Position numbers and translations under genes: made by a program. The notes under the pieces were generated by a model. It had not been told where the DNA came from, searched no databases, and was given only the letters and a program-made list of their open reading frames with translations. A stretch of DNA of 64,000 nucleotides. Origin: Kalaharituber pfeilii (taxonomy: Eukaryota; Ascomycota; Pezizomycetes; Pezizales; Pezizaceae). Position 1 is the stretch's first letter, and each line of letters begins with the position of its first letter. This document shows positions 12,491 through 25,237 of this stretch, piece after piece. Location: contig WHUZ01000011.1 in assembly GCA_015179045.1 (NCBI GenBank), positions 620,001 through 684,000 of the forward strand, in the 5' to 3' direction.

Positions 12491-15400
12491 GATATGGTAG
12501 TAAGGAACAATTAGAAGTGGTGGTTGTTTAATCGGCTTCCTTCTGCATCATCAGCGTTGCGCTCCTGGGCATAAAAACATCAGTTGTCGAGGTAACCCAC
12601 CGTCAGTCGAATCGATCGTCGGACTAAGCCGTGCGTTGCAACGAGCGTCGTTGACTGGCAGCAGACAGATAAAACCGTTCGGGTGTTCTGCAAGGAGTGT
12701 GACGCGGCGGCCGGTTGCGAGGCAGCAGTGGGTGGATGTGGAAGAAACTCAAGTATCGGCACAACGATCGACAGATTATGGGAGGGGGGGGAGCTTCTTG
12801 ATATTGATGGGGGGGGGGGGTTGCAATAGCGATTTCGTGACGTCTCGTCTTCTCGTTTGAGGGATGAAGGTCGATCACAAAAAACGGCGCGGCGAGGGTT
12901 TAAGAGAGGATTTTTTTGGGGGGTGGTCTCCGATTGAGTTTGGGCCGACGCAGGCAAGCGAGCAGGCAAGCTTGAATTTTGCGTGGTGGGCTGTTGGGAG
13001 GGGAGGGCGGGCGAGGCGGGCAAGGCGGGCGAGGGCGGGTTAGGATGATTTCGTTTCCTGGTAGGGGTACGGGCAGGGTGCAGCTCAGGCGGCGTGCTGT
13101 GGGAGGCGGCGGATGTGAATGTGGATGGCCTGGGGTGATGTCTGGGCGCTCGGCGGCGTGTAAATTTGGAGCCTGTTGGCAGCCAGGCCCAGGAAAGAGC
13201 CGTTGTTTCGTCTCTTTTCTGGCTACACTGCTCCCCCTCCAAAAATTGCTTGTGTGTGAGCTTTTTTTAATCCAGCTAATCAGGGCCCGTCCCTGGGGTA
13301 GGAAGATAACCGCACCTAGCAAACAACGAAGGAGCCTCTCGAACGGCAGGCCCCAGCAGTTTAGGCTGCGTGTAGGCTGTGATGCGAAGCACAAGCCAAC
13401 GGCCTTGGTGCTTAATCCCTTCTTAGCGCTTCCCGTTAGAAAAAAAAAAAAATATATAACTGAACGGCTGTTGGATGTGGATTGGGTATATTTGGACAAT
13501 TGGCGGACGATTGGGGGTGCTGAGTGGACGGATGCGAATCGGACATCTCAGCAGTCTCCAACAAGGTTGAGCAAGGATACACAATCCATGGCAACAGGGG
13601 CCACTCAAAGTCCCATGAACTTGCATCCTCTGCAGCTCGAGGTCGAGGGTGGTGCAGGCAAAAGGGCCGGGACAGAGAAGGACGCGGTGATATCGACATG
13701 AAAGGCAGAGAGGGACTTGGGGAGAGAGGGAAGTCACACACAAGATGGGTCTTGGTCAACGAGCTCGCAGCGCGAGTTTAACTCAAAAACGGGACTGTTC
13801 TTTGAACTTTTCTTTTTTTGTCTTGTCTAATGCAAATGCTGGGCAGCAGAACCAACACTATGCCATTCAAATACAGCTCTTCTCTTCTTGCTCCAATGTC
13901 CTGGTCCTCAGCCGAGAACAGTGGCAGTGTTCCCCCCGACGCAGCAAACAGTCCAACAAACAGATGGCTAGCTCTGTGCTTGGGAACCTCTGCGGGGCCC
14001 TCTGTTAGCGAGCACTTCTTCAACGACGGCATAGTGGGGTAGACATACGGTAAGTACAACGGACCCGAAGGAACGGTCCCTCAGGTGATGGCTTGAGTTT
14101 GATGCTGAGCAGCGAGGATAGCTGGGTGATCAGTGATATTCAGGTGTACGATCAAACGGCTATAGAAGACAATCTTGTAGAGCTAAGCTTCTAAAAATGA
14201 GCTGATGGAAGGATCGAAGGAGGGAGGATGGGGATGGGGGGGCGCAGATATAAGACGGCGAGCCGTTAAAGGAGATACTTGAGGTGCCTGTGGAGGCCAG
14301 GAGGCCAAGAGTGGCAGAATGGGTGAAAACGAGGAAGCAGTCGAAAATAGGGACCGATCTAAAAGACCGCTCAGGGAGGGGGGGGGAGGGGGGGGGCCTG
14401 ACTGCGTTGTCGTAAGCCAGGAAACGGCTTCAATGGTGCATCAGGATGCTTGATACCCTCTGGTACGGCTCCATCACTGGACAGGAGGCCGGTCCAGTAC
14501 TTAACAACTTTGCGGCGCTGCTGCGACAGGCCTGGCCGTTCTCGAGGGATTATGCAATCAGACTAAGGCATGGCCGCCCAGCCAGCGTGCGTGTGGATGC
14601 CTGGTGCTGGCAGTGCTGCAATGCTAGTCCCAGTCGCACAGGGGCGTTGTGCTGCCCGCCACGCCAACCAGACTGTGGAGACGTTGCACATGAAGTCACG
14701 GGGTGTGGCATACACAGCGCTGGAGATAGCATATGCCTTCCAACGCTTCGGAATGCTTCTGTATTGCTTCTGTATTGCGCCCGGACTAGGTCCTGTGTCT
14801 ATCGTGCTTCGACTATGCTTCCACGGCCCTCGTTCGGACCATAGAACCATCAGGATGGAGGGTGTCGCGGGGTGTGCAGCCCATGCCCACTCCCTGACCT
14901 TGCCCCCTCTCCAAAAGCAACTGATATTCCCTCTGCCTTTCTGCCGAACAGTCGAACTCTCGTGCCCCCCAGATGCACCTCCATATTGCGCACTCGTCAA
15001 CGCCTCTATCGGAAGCCCTTGCGCATTCGACCAGTTGGCCATGCCCAGACCTGCCCAGCTTAGCCAAGTTTCCCTGCTAGGAAACCCCTAAAGCGTGATG
15101 GCATCACACACGAGAGCACAAATTATCTGGAGCAGGATTTGGCGGCTCGCCCCAGCACCCTGTCCTCGGTGACGACGCCGCAGAGGCCTAGAATCAATCG
15201 CTTGAATCCTGAAACTCATTAGGTACATCGGCATATTAAAAGCATTGCGGCCTGGGTGTCCACAGTCCCTTACTCGAAGGTATTGGACGCCTTGAAAGAG
15301 CAGCTTGGGCTAGACTCAGCTTAGGTGCCGCTAGGTTGGCCGTTATGGGCCATGGTGCTTAGCCCGGTCCCTGGCACATGCTGGCAATGAGGGCTGCCGT

Positions 15401-15758
15401 TGAGAAGCCCTTTCTCCCTGGCAAAAGCCCAGTTGCTTAGCCTGACTTCAATTGCTGGCAAGACGCTGCTTGGGCCCAAGCTCGCCCCATGCCCCATCGC
15501 TTTAACTTATCAGCCCCGGCGCCGGAAGGCTTGCAGGTGCAATAGCGACAGCGGCATGGGTCTATGGGTGTGCGCTGCAGAAAAAATTACATGGAACTTA
15601 TCTCTCGCTACTCTACACACGAAAGTAATGCATACCACTTCGTGCACGTCAATTCATATGCGTCCAGCTTACCAAGGTCAAGCGACTGCTAGGCTGTCTG
15701 CAGTACTCAATGGCTGCCCAGTGGGCGCACTTGGACTCATCGCGCTACTACTTGGACT

Positions 15759-15769
15759 CAACCAGACTA
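15759..15769 (+). repeat. dispersed motif CAACCAGACTA
   Basis: Exact 11-mer found six times in this window (also reverse at 19200, reverse at 33066, and at 33077, 50368, 54952), every time outside the genes. Confidence 0.6.
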
Positions 15770-18700
15770 ACTTGGACTGGACGAATCGTTAATGCCGCCG
15801 ATCGCCAGTCTTGACAACCCATACCTGACGATTGATACAGTACGATTGAAGGGCTTGCACGACTCCACTGTGACTTACACTTTGATGATTGATAGTCGAC
15901 ATTACAAAGCGCCACCCGTGTCTAGAATCCGGCCCGTGCTGCAAAGTACCCTGGCAGACTTGCTGTCGGTCACGGCGCCTCCCTGGCCAGGGGCATGGAT
16001 GGCCCTTGTCAAGTGTGCTCGGGTTATGACGATGCTTCGTGTTTCAGGTTCTGCAGGCCGTGATCAAGGAACGGAAGGCACTGTGGTGGAGTACTCTTCG
16101 CGGGAGCATGCGTTTTTACTGTGCTCTTCGCTGCCAAGCACCATTTAGAATGCGCTTGCCATCCCTGCCGCGCCGAGATTACAGATAGGCTGCCTTTCGC
16201 TGCCAGAGCCACACCTTTCTCGCGATCGGGTGCTGCTGCGTCCAAGAAACTGGCACTGCGCGCTCACAAGCTTTTCGCTCTCATGCTGTCTGAGTGATCC
16301 TCAAAATTTAATGCTTGGCGAGCGTAAATCGATCCCGCTAGGCCGCGGAGTCGGAGCGGTATGGTGGTGGATAGGCCCAAAGCAATTTCCAGCCCAGTCT
16401 CGTGCAAGTAATGTTCACCCCTATCAGACTCGATGCTGGCAGCGTACTAGTACTTTACTTCATTTTAGACGGCAGTAATTTTGGGTTCACATTCACAAAC
16501 ACGCACACTCTCCACTGGTTTGATGCCTTGCACTATCCAAAATTGTGATAAATACATGCATTCAAGGATATCTAAATCCTTGCGCTTCATGCATGCTATT
16601 TTAGAAGCTTGCGCGATTCTAAGCATCTGAATGCCAAGACTCTATAAAAGTCTTGGCCGTGCCATGGGATTACACAAAGACTACAATAACTGTATCCCCT
16701 CGTTGAGACTGACTCCCTCGCTGCCTGAGCCAGGACTGAAATATGATACTCATTTCCCTCAGTGCAAAGCTGCGATATTGGGTCACCGGCATAAACAGAA
16801 TGCCGCGATTCTACTTTGGAGTTGGACATTGCGGAAGATTGACCCGCCCCATACCGATTAATAGGATCCCTATAAATCAGAAGGGGACAAAAAAGATACG
16901 CTTCGTTCTCACTATCCCTGACATTGAAATATCAGTTGCAGTTTTACACGTCTTGTTCAAGATTTCCTCGGCCGGAGAATCTCTTTTGGGTGTTAGCAGG
17001 CACAACTTAACATGCCTTGTTTCGGTTGTATATCCAAGATGGCGATAGTGACTGGTTTTGAAACATCACTTCCGTCATATTATAGCTTTCTTGCAATTGT
17101 AGGCGTTCCAAGCAGGACAAGCAGAATCCCTCGAGCTCAAAGCACACATCTCCTAAAGGTGGCATCTTACCTATTGGACAGCGGTTTACATTTGGCCTAG
17201 TGGATACATATTACTACTATTGAACTGGCCCAGAAGATAATACTTGAGCAACCATATGCGGAATTTTGGTGTTGGCGGTATGGCTTATAGTGACCAAGAA
17301 CGAATTGACCAAACTCATGTTGGGGGCCATGCAACCCTTGCCAATAGGACGAACCCGTTGTGCATATTTGAACTTGTGATTCTGAGATCCTGCGGGCATC
17401 TTTCTCAAATATTCCGCGGCAATCGCCGTTTAGTCTTCGTTGCATTGGTGTCAGAAAAGCAACAAAAAGGGATGTACACGTTGGATACGTACTTTCCAGC
17501 GTTGTGTGAGCTCTACTTGGATCATGATATGTAAAATTTTGATGGCTTCCACATGTGGATGGAGGGCAGATCAAGTTGGTAGATGCTATAGGACTGGATA
17601 GGGTGTAGATAGCAGTTTTTAGCCAGAATTGGTGCATTTTTTGTTTGCATCAGTAAGAGACATTTCATGCCCCAGTCGTGCTGGATGCTTTCTAGTAGCA
17701 AGGATATATACCTTTAATATGCAGAATGCGGAAGCTGAGGTTACAAGGGTTTTATTTAACTCCTACTGTTCTGACCTTTACGCGGACAAACATCCGCAAG
17801 GATGAACTCGATAATTCACCATCTCCGAAACATCCTGTCAATATTGTTTTGTTTTTGCTATATCGGTCTTGCAGCTGCAATGGAGATAGCTCTTCCCTAA
17901 TCGGAGATTTGGACCAGTTCAAGATTATGAGCTTTAACATGGTGAGTCTCTATGGAAACTTCTCCTGAGGCTTAGCACAGCTAACGCCGTTCGCGTAAGT
18001 GGACAGACAGCTTCCCGAGCGAATGGCAGCAATTCGTCTGAGCCGCTATCACCGGCATTTTCCTCTGCCCCACGGTCAGCGGCAAGGGCGCAGGTCCAAG
18101 ACAAATGCGGACTGCTTGAGCAACGGAGAATACTGCTGAGATTGGCGAGTACCCTGCCGAAATCCACCAGGACTCTCTCCTCGTACGCGGGTGATCCGTT
18201 CAGGGGAAGAGACGAACTTGCTAGGTCTTAGGCTGGTGGGCAATACACATTCATTATGGTACCGACTAACCTAATTCTCGAAATTCGTACCCTACACTGA
18301 GCCTACAATTTCTATCTTCAAACCATGACATGAAGGGCAGCAGACCAGGCGGCTCAATGTTGTTGACCCGCACGGACAGTGAGAAGGGAAAAGGGCAGCG
18401 TCTCTACCATAGCTTACTTTCCCCACAACAGGGTCGTTTTCGGAAATGAATATGTTGGCGCAAGTGAACAACGCTATTCCGTTATGATACCAGAACTTTT
18501 AGCCTCGGAAACGGTATCCATGAACTTTGGGGGTTTAATGTAAGGAGATTTGACCGTGGCTAACCCCAGATTGTTGTTGAATGAATTTTGGATAAGCTGT
18601 GCAATGTACCGACCCCTGGGCCCCTTGACCAAGCTGATGAATACTTAGGACCGATTGAGCTGACGATCTGCTACGATCTTCACTGGAGAGAGAGACGTCT

Positions 18701-19199
18701 TGGTATGTCGTTACATAAAGCATGTAAGGAAAGGGGCTACAGGTATTGGGGACTAAAGGCCGGTTAACAAGGCACATTCGATTGCAATTGCCTTCTTCAT
18801 CTACAATTTATGCTTTCCGTTAAGAGATAATCCAAGAAAGCATACCAGATTAACGCCGAATTGCGGTCTTCTCGACGTGGAGTGGATGAAGAAAACAGCG
18901 GTGCTGCTAGTTTGCCTCTGACAGCTGACATTTTGGACCGCAATGTGCGCGCCCACGGGTGTGGTTCATGAGCGACAGTGGCGCTGAGACTTCCGGGTTA
19001 CAGGAAACAGCAACACTTAATTATTTGGGACCAGGTGAAACTGGTAGATGGGATCTTGATTCATCCTATTTAGCTAGGCCCTATGACATCTTTCGATTTC
19101 TAGAAAATCAACAGACGGTTGCTAAGTCTGCAGTTCTTGGAAGCGCCGTTGGATCTCAGACCAAGGGTTACATTGGCAGGGTCTTGGGATTTGCTGCCC

Positions 19200-19210
19200 T
19201 AGTCTGGTTG
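19200..19210 (-). repeat. dispersed motif CAACCAGACTA (reverse)
   Basis: Reads TAGTCTGGTTG on the plus strand; the reverse complement of the 11-mer at 15759. Confidence 0.6.
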
Positions 19211-21375
19211 GCATGACCTCCGACCGCATTGCTATCCCATCATTACAAGTTACTGTAAAAAGCATATCGAGCTTCAAGAAATATAGCATTAGGCCTGGGA
19301 CTCAATATTATGCTCGTATTATTTCCTCGGCTTCGCCTGAATTCTGTTATCAGCAGCAGAAGTTGGAAGAACAACGTGAACACAGAATTGAGCGCCAACT
19401 AAATATATCGCATATTTAAGCTTGATTCGATCTGCATCTTCATTTTGCATTTGCTAGTGAGGACTGCAAACGGACCGATTCAAGCAAGGGATGTTATGTA
19501 TGAGCGGCTTGCTTATAAGCGTGCAGATGGATGGCTTGTGCTTTGTTTGAGGGTAAGTAGATGCTTGTCACGTGCAGCCACTACCTATTAGGGAAGGTGG
19601 CTGTCTAAAGGTTACATAAACAGCCTATGCTGTCAAACGTTCAAACTTGGTTATCCCCATTTACAATAGTTCTAGCCTGGTTACCGTGATGATCACAGAG
19701 GCGATACTTCTCTGGTTTTGGCTCACGATGTGGATAACTTGTGAGGGGACGAGATGCAGATGTAGCGCAATGCCATGTCATGAAGAATTCCTAGCCTTAC
19801 GGCCGCGCAGTGGTCGATTTGATCAGTACAGTGCGTGCGCAGCTCAGCTCTTGCTGGTATTGGGAAGGCCATAATCGGCTCTATTCCACCTCCACTTTCC
19901 TTATTATAGATTGTGTAAACAACGCCGCTCCTCTGAAATGCCTGGCATCTGGATTCACCATTTTCTATAAAATAGCAAACCTTAAATCTCTCCCATCAAG
20001 CGAGAATTCAACAGAAGTCGTTCATGACAATGTACCCATCCTGCAAGTCCTAGCTCCACCGGCTAGCACCACATGCCTTACCATCTGAGCTCTTAAAAGA
20101 ACACACACACACCAGAATCCAAGCGCAAGGTGCGTAGGAGTTTTGTATTTAGCATGAAAAAATACCATTTTATATTATCCAATGGAACCTGATGCAACAA
20201 ACCATATACCAGAGGAGGAAGACACAAAAACGCTCACAAAGACTGGATGCACATATCGAAATATAACTTTGGTAAAGATTGAAGGTGAGGTGAAACAGCC
20301 ATGCCTGCAGGATCCATCCCAAACACGAATGCAGCAAAGGTGTTCGAACAATCGAACAAGACGAACGCTTAGTCACCTGCAGAGCCACGCGCAGTGCGGC
20401 ATAGCATCACACTAAACATTAGTCTCCGAAGCAATCTATACTATGTCTTGATGTGAAGCATAAAGTATCCCATTGCCGCAAAAAGCGCGACCCTAGTACC
20501 GAATTTCACTTCTTGATTATCTTTGCACTGCTGCCGTCTTGATATTTATCAGAAGTTCATCTCTCACTACCTTGCAAATTTCTTTGTCAAGAAGCATCTC
20601 TATTTCGAACTTTGCCTGCTCTACCTTGCTTCCTAATCCTGCTGCCTAATTTGTCCGCAGACTGGTCAACGGCAGCGTTTTGAATGTATGCATAACCCCG
20701 CATTTCGTTCTGTTTTTTTCCGGTAAGGCAACTGACTTTCAGGACCAGCTGCAGGCACATTAACGGAATGAAATCCTTTTAGGTTGGCAGGAAGATGTAA
20801 AGATTTCCAAACCGGGAGTCACTGTCTCTACACCAAAGGCAATAATCCATTTGATCCAAGCAGCGAGTTGGGTGAACCTATCGCCCACCTGCTGGAACTC
20901 TTCATGGATTTTTGAATCTAAATTCTAGAGTTCTGAAAATATATAGCGTGTTCCTGATATATATTGTGTCGAAGTGCTAGGCAGTCATTAATTATAACGA
21001 AAGAATTTAGGCAGCTGGAAGGCTCGCCAAGAACATGACTCATCAAATAACGATCTGGTGTCCTGTTCAAATATTAAATCACCTGCACAAAATTCCCTCT
21101 ATGCAAATGTGGCGTACCATCGAACCCGGCAGGTTAGATACATTTCCAGCATTTCAAGCGCCAGAAGGGATCTCATAAGGAAACGCAAAGATAGTACAAA
21201 AATCATTTCACTTGACTCGTGCTCTAGAGCAATTCACAGTAAAACGTCTCACCTTCCCGCCAATATAACGGCCTGGGGATCCTCTCAACAAGCTCTGCAT
21301 CAAAACTTATACAACGGAAAGGTGTTAATACAAAATGGACGTAATTTAACTCAATAAGAAAAAACTCACCTACGG

Positions 21376-21639
21376 TCAAAAGTTAACTTTGAAGGTCAGC
21401 TGAGCATTTCCCTTATTGTCCAGACCACCGCAAACCTGAGTGCGTGGGCCGCCAACACAGAGTTTACCAGACGCAGCGAGGTCATTGCTGCTCTTTGGTG
21501 GGACAGCACTAGCTAACCCAACACATGCTTGGACTGGTGGAGCACCGCTCGTACAAAGCTGTCCGTAAACAACTTTCGAGCCGGCACTACCGAGAGTGGA
21601 AGTCTCGCGTGGAGCTAATACCACATTAGTAACGTTCAC
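21376..21639 (-). CDS. possible small Cys-containing protein, 5' end unresolved
   Basis: Open frame of about 88 codons ending at 21376, with four cysteines (QLCTSG, VQACVG, KLCVGG, TQVCGG) in Gly/Ala/Val-rich context. The frame stays open upstream past 21639 without an ATG, so this would be a 3' exon. About 100 bases further upstream on the same strand, a TATAAAA box (near 21795) precedes an ATG directly followed by a GTGAGT donor and then a TACTAAC branch-like site, which suggests a short first exon. I could not find an acceptor that keeps the frame. Composition resembles small secreted fungal proteins, but I cannot see a signal peptide. Confidence 0.3.
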   Translation of the reverse strand: MNVTNVVLAPRETSTLGSAGSKVVYGQLCTSGAPPVQACVGLASAVPPKSSNDLAASGKLCVGGPRTQVCGGLDNKGNAQLTFKVNF

Positions 21640-21800
21640 TCGAACTAATGTAATGCACGGCGCACGAACGATTCGAATTTGACTACTCCATAGTAGGTTT
21701 AAACGGAGCGCTGGTTAGTATACAACACCCCCAGAGCTCGCAGAGTAGCTACAACTCACCATCCTGAATGCTTCTCAAAGTTCAAGCTCGACTTTTATAT

Positions 21801-23830
21801 GTTTGTATTTTAGTCCTTTGTTCAGAATCGGTGTTGTCAGTCCGACGCTAATCTAGCTGTGAGTTAGAACGAACGGTGGCAGTCTTGCCCGGTGGGCAGC
21901 CTTTAAATACTGTCCTTCCACATCAGATACTTAACTTTGTTTTTCTTATGCTATGTATTTCTCCTCTGCCCCCAGAAATATGTGAGCTCATAAGGCAAGT
22001 TCCAACGGCGAGTCCAATAGCTAAACTGATAATTCACTGGGATGGGTGCATCGTTCACATCCTGATTGGCTGGGTGCAATGACCCCCTTGTCATCATATG
22101 TCATAAGCGGGGGAGGTGCAAGAAAAAGTGACAACACATCACACTTGAAATTAAGTGGAGAGACCAGCCGCACAAACTTGAACAAGGCCAATGGATTGCT
22201 CTAAACTGCAATGCTGCTTGATCACTTTGGGCATGGGACAGAAAGCGAGGCAACAACTTTGGCATCACTACAGAGACATAGCAAGAAAGAGGGACCGACC
22301 GGCAAATGCGCTGCTGCAGCATCGGCATACGAGAAGCTGTCCACGGTCTACCATGGACGCCTACACTTTCTCAACGTTTGAAGCGGCTCCAATAGTACTG
22401 CAATTTCCTTGCAACCAGCGGCAACACCGTCAGCATCAGTATAAACATCGAAAGCATCGGTTCTAATTTCTGCTATCTCTCTGGTGCCTGCTATCGTCAT
22501 TTGCATCGATATCAACACACTACCTAACTTTAGTTAGCTAGTGCTTTGATCCGGACCACTTGACATCAACAAACTAAACTCTCGCTAAATGCCACCAGTC
22601 CTTTAATTTGTTCGATCAGTAACAACGTTGCATAGTTCAATTCGGGGGTGTTCTCGTGCCCAGACTCTAATTCGGGTCCCCTTGCTTACGCACTCATGGA
22701 GGCAAAAATCCACAAAATTACTTACCTCTACTGTCACCTTCAAAGAATACTCAATTATTTCCTGGAGAACGGTTAATATTTATTGCTGAGTTGGTTTATT
22801 CCCTCAGTAGGATCGTGAGATCTGTTGCATTGCAACGAGTCATATAGAAACAAATTTAAAGAGGATCTGTCAGGATCTGGCCCAAACGATCGGAAACAAA
22901 CCGAGGGTCAGAGGTGAATATATGTAAGTATAAGCTCTTGCTATCTCGAAATTATGGAGGGAAGGAAGGATCAAGGCAATTGATCTGGTCCTAGGGTTGG
23001 GCAGCTACATGCTGCAACAAGCTAGGTCGTGTGCTGCAGTACACGAATCCACGCTGTTCAATCCCCAATGTGCAGGAGTAGAACTATCAATTTCGTTTTG
23101 TTACTATTACATGGTGTTTGGTGTTTCTTAGCCAATTGGAAGACAGTATTCTGTACTAGGACCTGTCATGCATCAATTGCATAAGAACTTGTTGGTCTCC
23201 ATACTTTACAAGTCCATATTCTTCCCCCCACACCCCATGTGCATTTCGGGGCCTCATTGACCTTTAATGTCTTTTTCGGCCTTAGAGACTCAGTTCACTA
23301 GCTATAGTTAGCTAGATCCTAGTCTCACAATCCCCTCCCGCACGCAGAGTGATCGGTCGATGGGAGCAGGCGAGTTTGTTGCCATTCCATGCCATATTCT
23401 CAGATCAGTGTCTTCTCACAAACCTCTCTTTCTCAAGTTTATATCCAGTTCTCTAATCCTTACTTCTTCTACCCAGTCACACATACATACACATCCAGCG
23501 CTTCTCTGTGTCCATTCTGTTGCCCGCAGCTAACGGATATAGACTTGTGTGTGGTGATGTTGGTGTGTGCGATTATCGGATTGTCATACTCAAAAGCAAA
23601 TTGTTCAGTAATATTCAAGGATTGGTCTCCAATCATCTTTCTCCACAACAGCACCGGACGCAACCGTCCAGAACTTATCTAAACCCGGCTACCCCTCACC
23701 TTATTTCTATAACAGCGGCACCTCGTCCATCAGTTTCAGCATTTTTCTCTCAGTGATCCCATACAACTCGACAACCCCAAGCATCTGGAGAATTGAGTCA
23801 AGACAAACCTGATACAGAGGCATAGCAGAA
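21801..23830. other. intergenic, RING gene upstream region
   Basis: No supportable gene. The last 500 bases, CT-rich toward 23760-23830, presumably include the RING gene's promoter and 5' UTR. Confidence 0.5.
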
Positions 23831-25237
23831 ATGGCAGACACATACAGAGATACCCGGGATCCCTACAACCACGGCTACAACTACTATCATTATCCTCATC
23901 ACCAGCAGTCCTACTCACATATGCCAGCGACCCCAGATTACTTAGGCACTCCACCATCACAGCCGGCAGCCCTCACAAGTTACAGCCACTACGCCATTCC
24001 TCCTTCCCCGCAACATTCGTCATCTGGGTCATCAGACTATTGGTATCATTCCTATCACCAATTTCCGCCAACTCCGACATCTCCTCACTCGCCATATTCG
24101 CCATTCACATCATCTCCATCATATTCGCCTTCTTCGCCTCATTTCTCTCCATATTCGTCTTCAAACTCCTCTGGATCTCCGAGGTCTGCTATGCCAGCAA
24201 TTCCAGATTATTTGAATTCGCATGAAACTCGTGCAAATTTGCTTCTGAGAAGCCCGTATGAGATGCGCCAGCGGATTCGTAAGCGACGAGCATCTGCCAG
24301 TGCCATTGCTGATTTGAAGATCTTGCGTTTGAAGGATCTACCGGAGGACGATAGATGTTGTAATATCTGTATGGAACCATATGTGGAGGAGAAATACCCA
24401 TGTGACCAGCCAAAGAAGGAAAATGCTACGAGAATGCCTTGCGGACATGTATTCGGGTCTTATTGTCTCAAGCAATGGCTGCAAAACCATAATACTTGCC
24501 CAGCTTGCCGAATGGAAGTGGACTATGTGGAAGTTGAGGAAGAGATTGTTCCGCGTTCCAGAGCTGAAAGGCGGCCTAGTCTATCAACACATGAATTGAT
24601 TGTGAATGATCTATTCGGAGAGCCTTATAGGGACCCCGCACCCCCTCGTTCCAAGACCCCACACCAGACATCAAGATCCCGGCCCTATTTTGGCAGCTAC
24701 GAGCCCGAGCGAAGACCTGGCACAGCTTCACCGGCAACAAACCGCCCTGCGCTGAAGAGGACACAAACATCAATGGGCGGAGGAACTGTTCGTTATCCAT
24801 TTGCACGCCCTCTCTCTGAAGACTATAGCAACTATGAGTCCCCCTCCCCACCACGCACTCAGAGCATGAGGGAGCAACCATACGGTCGTCCCAGCTCGTC
24901 ATCATCCTCTACCGCAGCTACTACACAGAGTGAACCTTCACATGGGAGCGATGGATATTACTCTCATCCTGGACTTCCTTCAACAAGACCAAGCAATGGA
25001 CGCGCAACTCCCTTCCGCCGGGCCGAGGCTCCCTGTGCTTTGCGGAAGGTCAAGTTGTGTGTGATGGAGGATGAGGACTACGGACAAAGCCGACTAATCA
25101 AGCTAGAATGTGGACATGCGTTTCACGTAGACTGCTTGTATTCTTCTATGAAGGCACGGGGTGATACTGCAGATTTGGGTGCGCGGTTACTTTGGTGTGA
25201 GAGATGCAGGAAATACCTGGGCAGGAGGATTGAGTAA
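23831..25237 (+). CDS. RING-finger protein (putative E3 ubiquitin ligase)
   Basis: Single-exon gene of 468 residues. The first 130 residues are a Tyr/Pro/Ser/His-rich disordered segment in which the phrase MPATPDYL (31-38) recurs as MPAIPDYL (121-128). A RING-type zinc site spans about 177-227: C177-x2-C180, then C204-G-H206, C212 and C223-x2-C226. The position usually filled by His or Cys after CGHVF is Gly209, so one zinc ligand is atypical or replaced by the nearby His220. A second Cys/His cluster near the C-terminus (ECGHAFHVDC, then WCERC) looks like another RING-H2-like module. The middle is low-complexity Ser/Pro/Arg. By family, such proteins recruit E2 enzymes; substrate and location cannot be read from sequence. 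Confidence 0.88.
   Translation: MADTYRDTRDPYNHGYNYYHYPHHQQSYSHMPATPDYLGTPPSQPAALTSYSHYAIPPSPQHSSSGSSDYWYHSYHQFPPTPTSPHSPYSPFTSSPSYSPSSPHFSPYSSSNSSGSPRSAMPAIPDYLNSHETRANLLLRSPYEMRQRIRKRRASASAIADLKILRLKDLPEDDRCCNICMEPYVEEKYPCDQPKKENATRMPCGHVFGSYCLKQWLQNHNTCPACRMEVDYVEVEEEIVPRSRAERRPSLSTHELIVNDLFGEPYRDPAPPRSKTPHQTSRSRPYFGSYEPERRPGTASPATNRPALKRTQTSMGGGTVRYPFARPLSEDYSNYESPSPPRTQSMREQPYGRPSSSSSSTAATTQSEPSHGSDGYYSHPGLPSTRPSNGRATPFRRAEAPCALRKVKLCVMEDEDYGQSRLIKLECGHAFHVDCLYSSMKARGDTADLGARLLWCERCRKYLGRRIE

Larger units (their letters stand above)
12491..21375. other. very long gene-poor region
   Basis: About 8.9 kb with no convincing gene. The first 2 kb upstream of the C2H2 gene is full of G or C runs (for example around 12786-12820 and 14379-14396) and likely holds its promoter and 5' UTR. 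Frames of 100-240 codons at 12580-13701 come from this low-complexity DNA on both strands at once. Copies of the CAACCAGACTA motif lie at 15759-15769 and (reverse) 19200-19210. Confidence 0.5.

Noticed and set aside
12580..13759. Several 100-240 codon frames on both strands
   Set aside because: All lie in low-complexity G/C-rich DNA upstream of the C2H2 gene and mirror each other on opposite strands.
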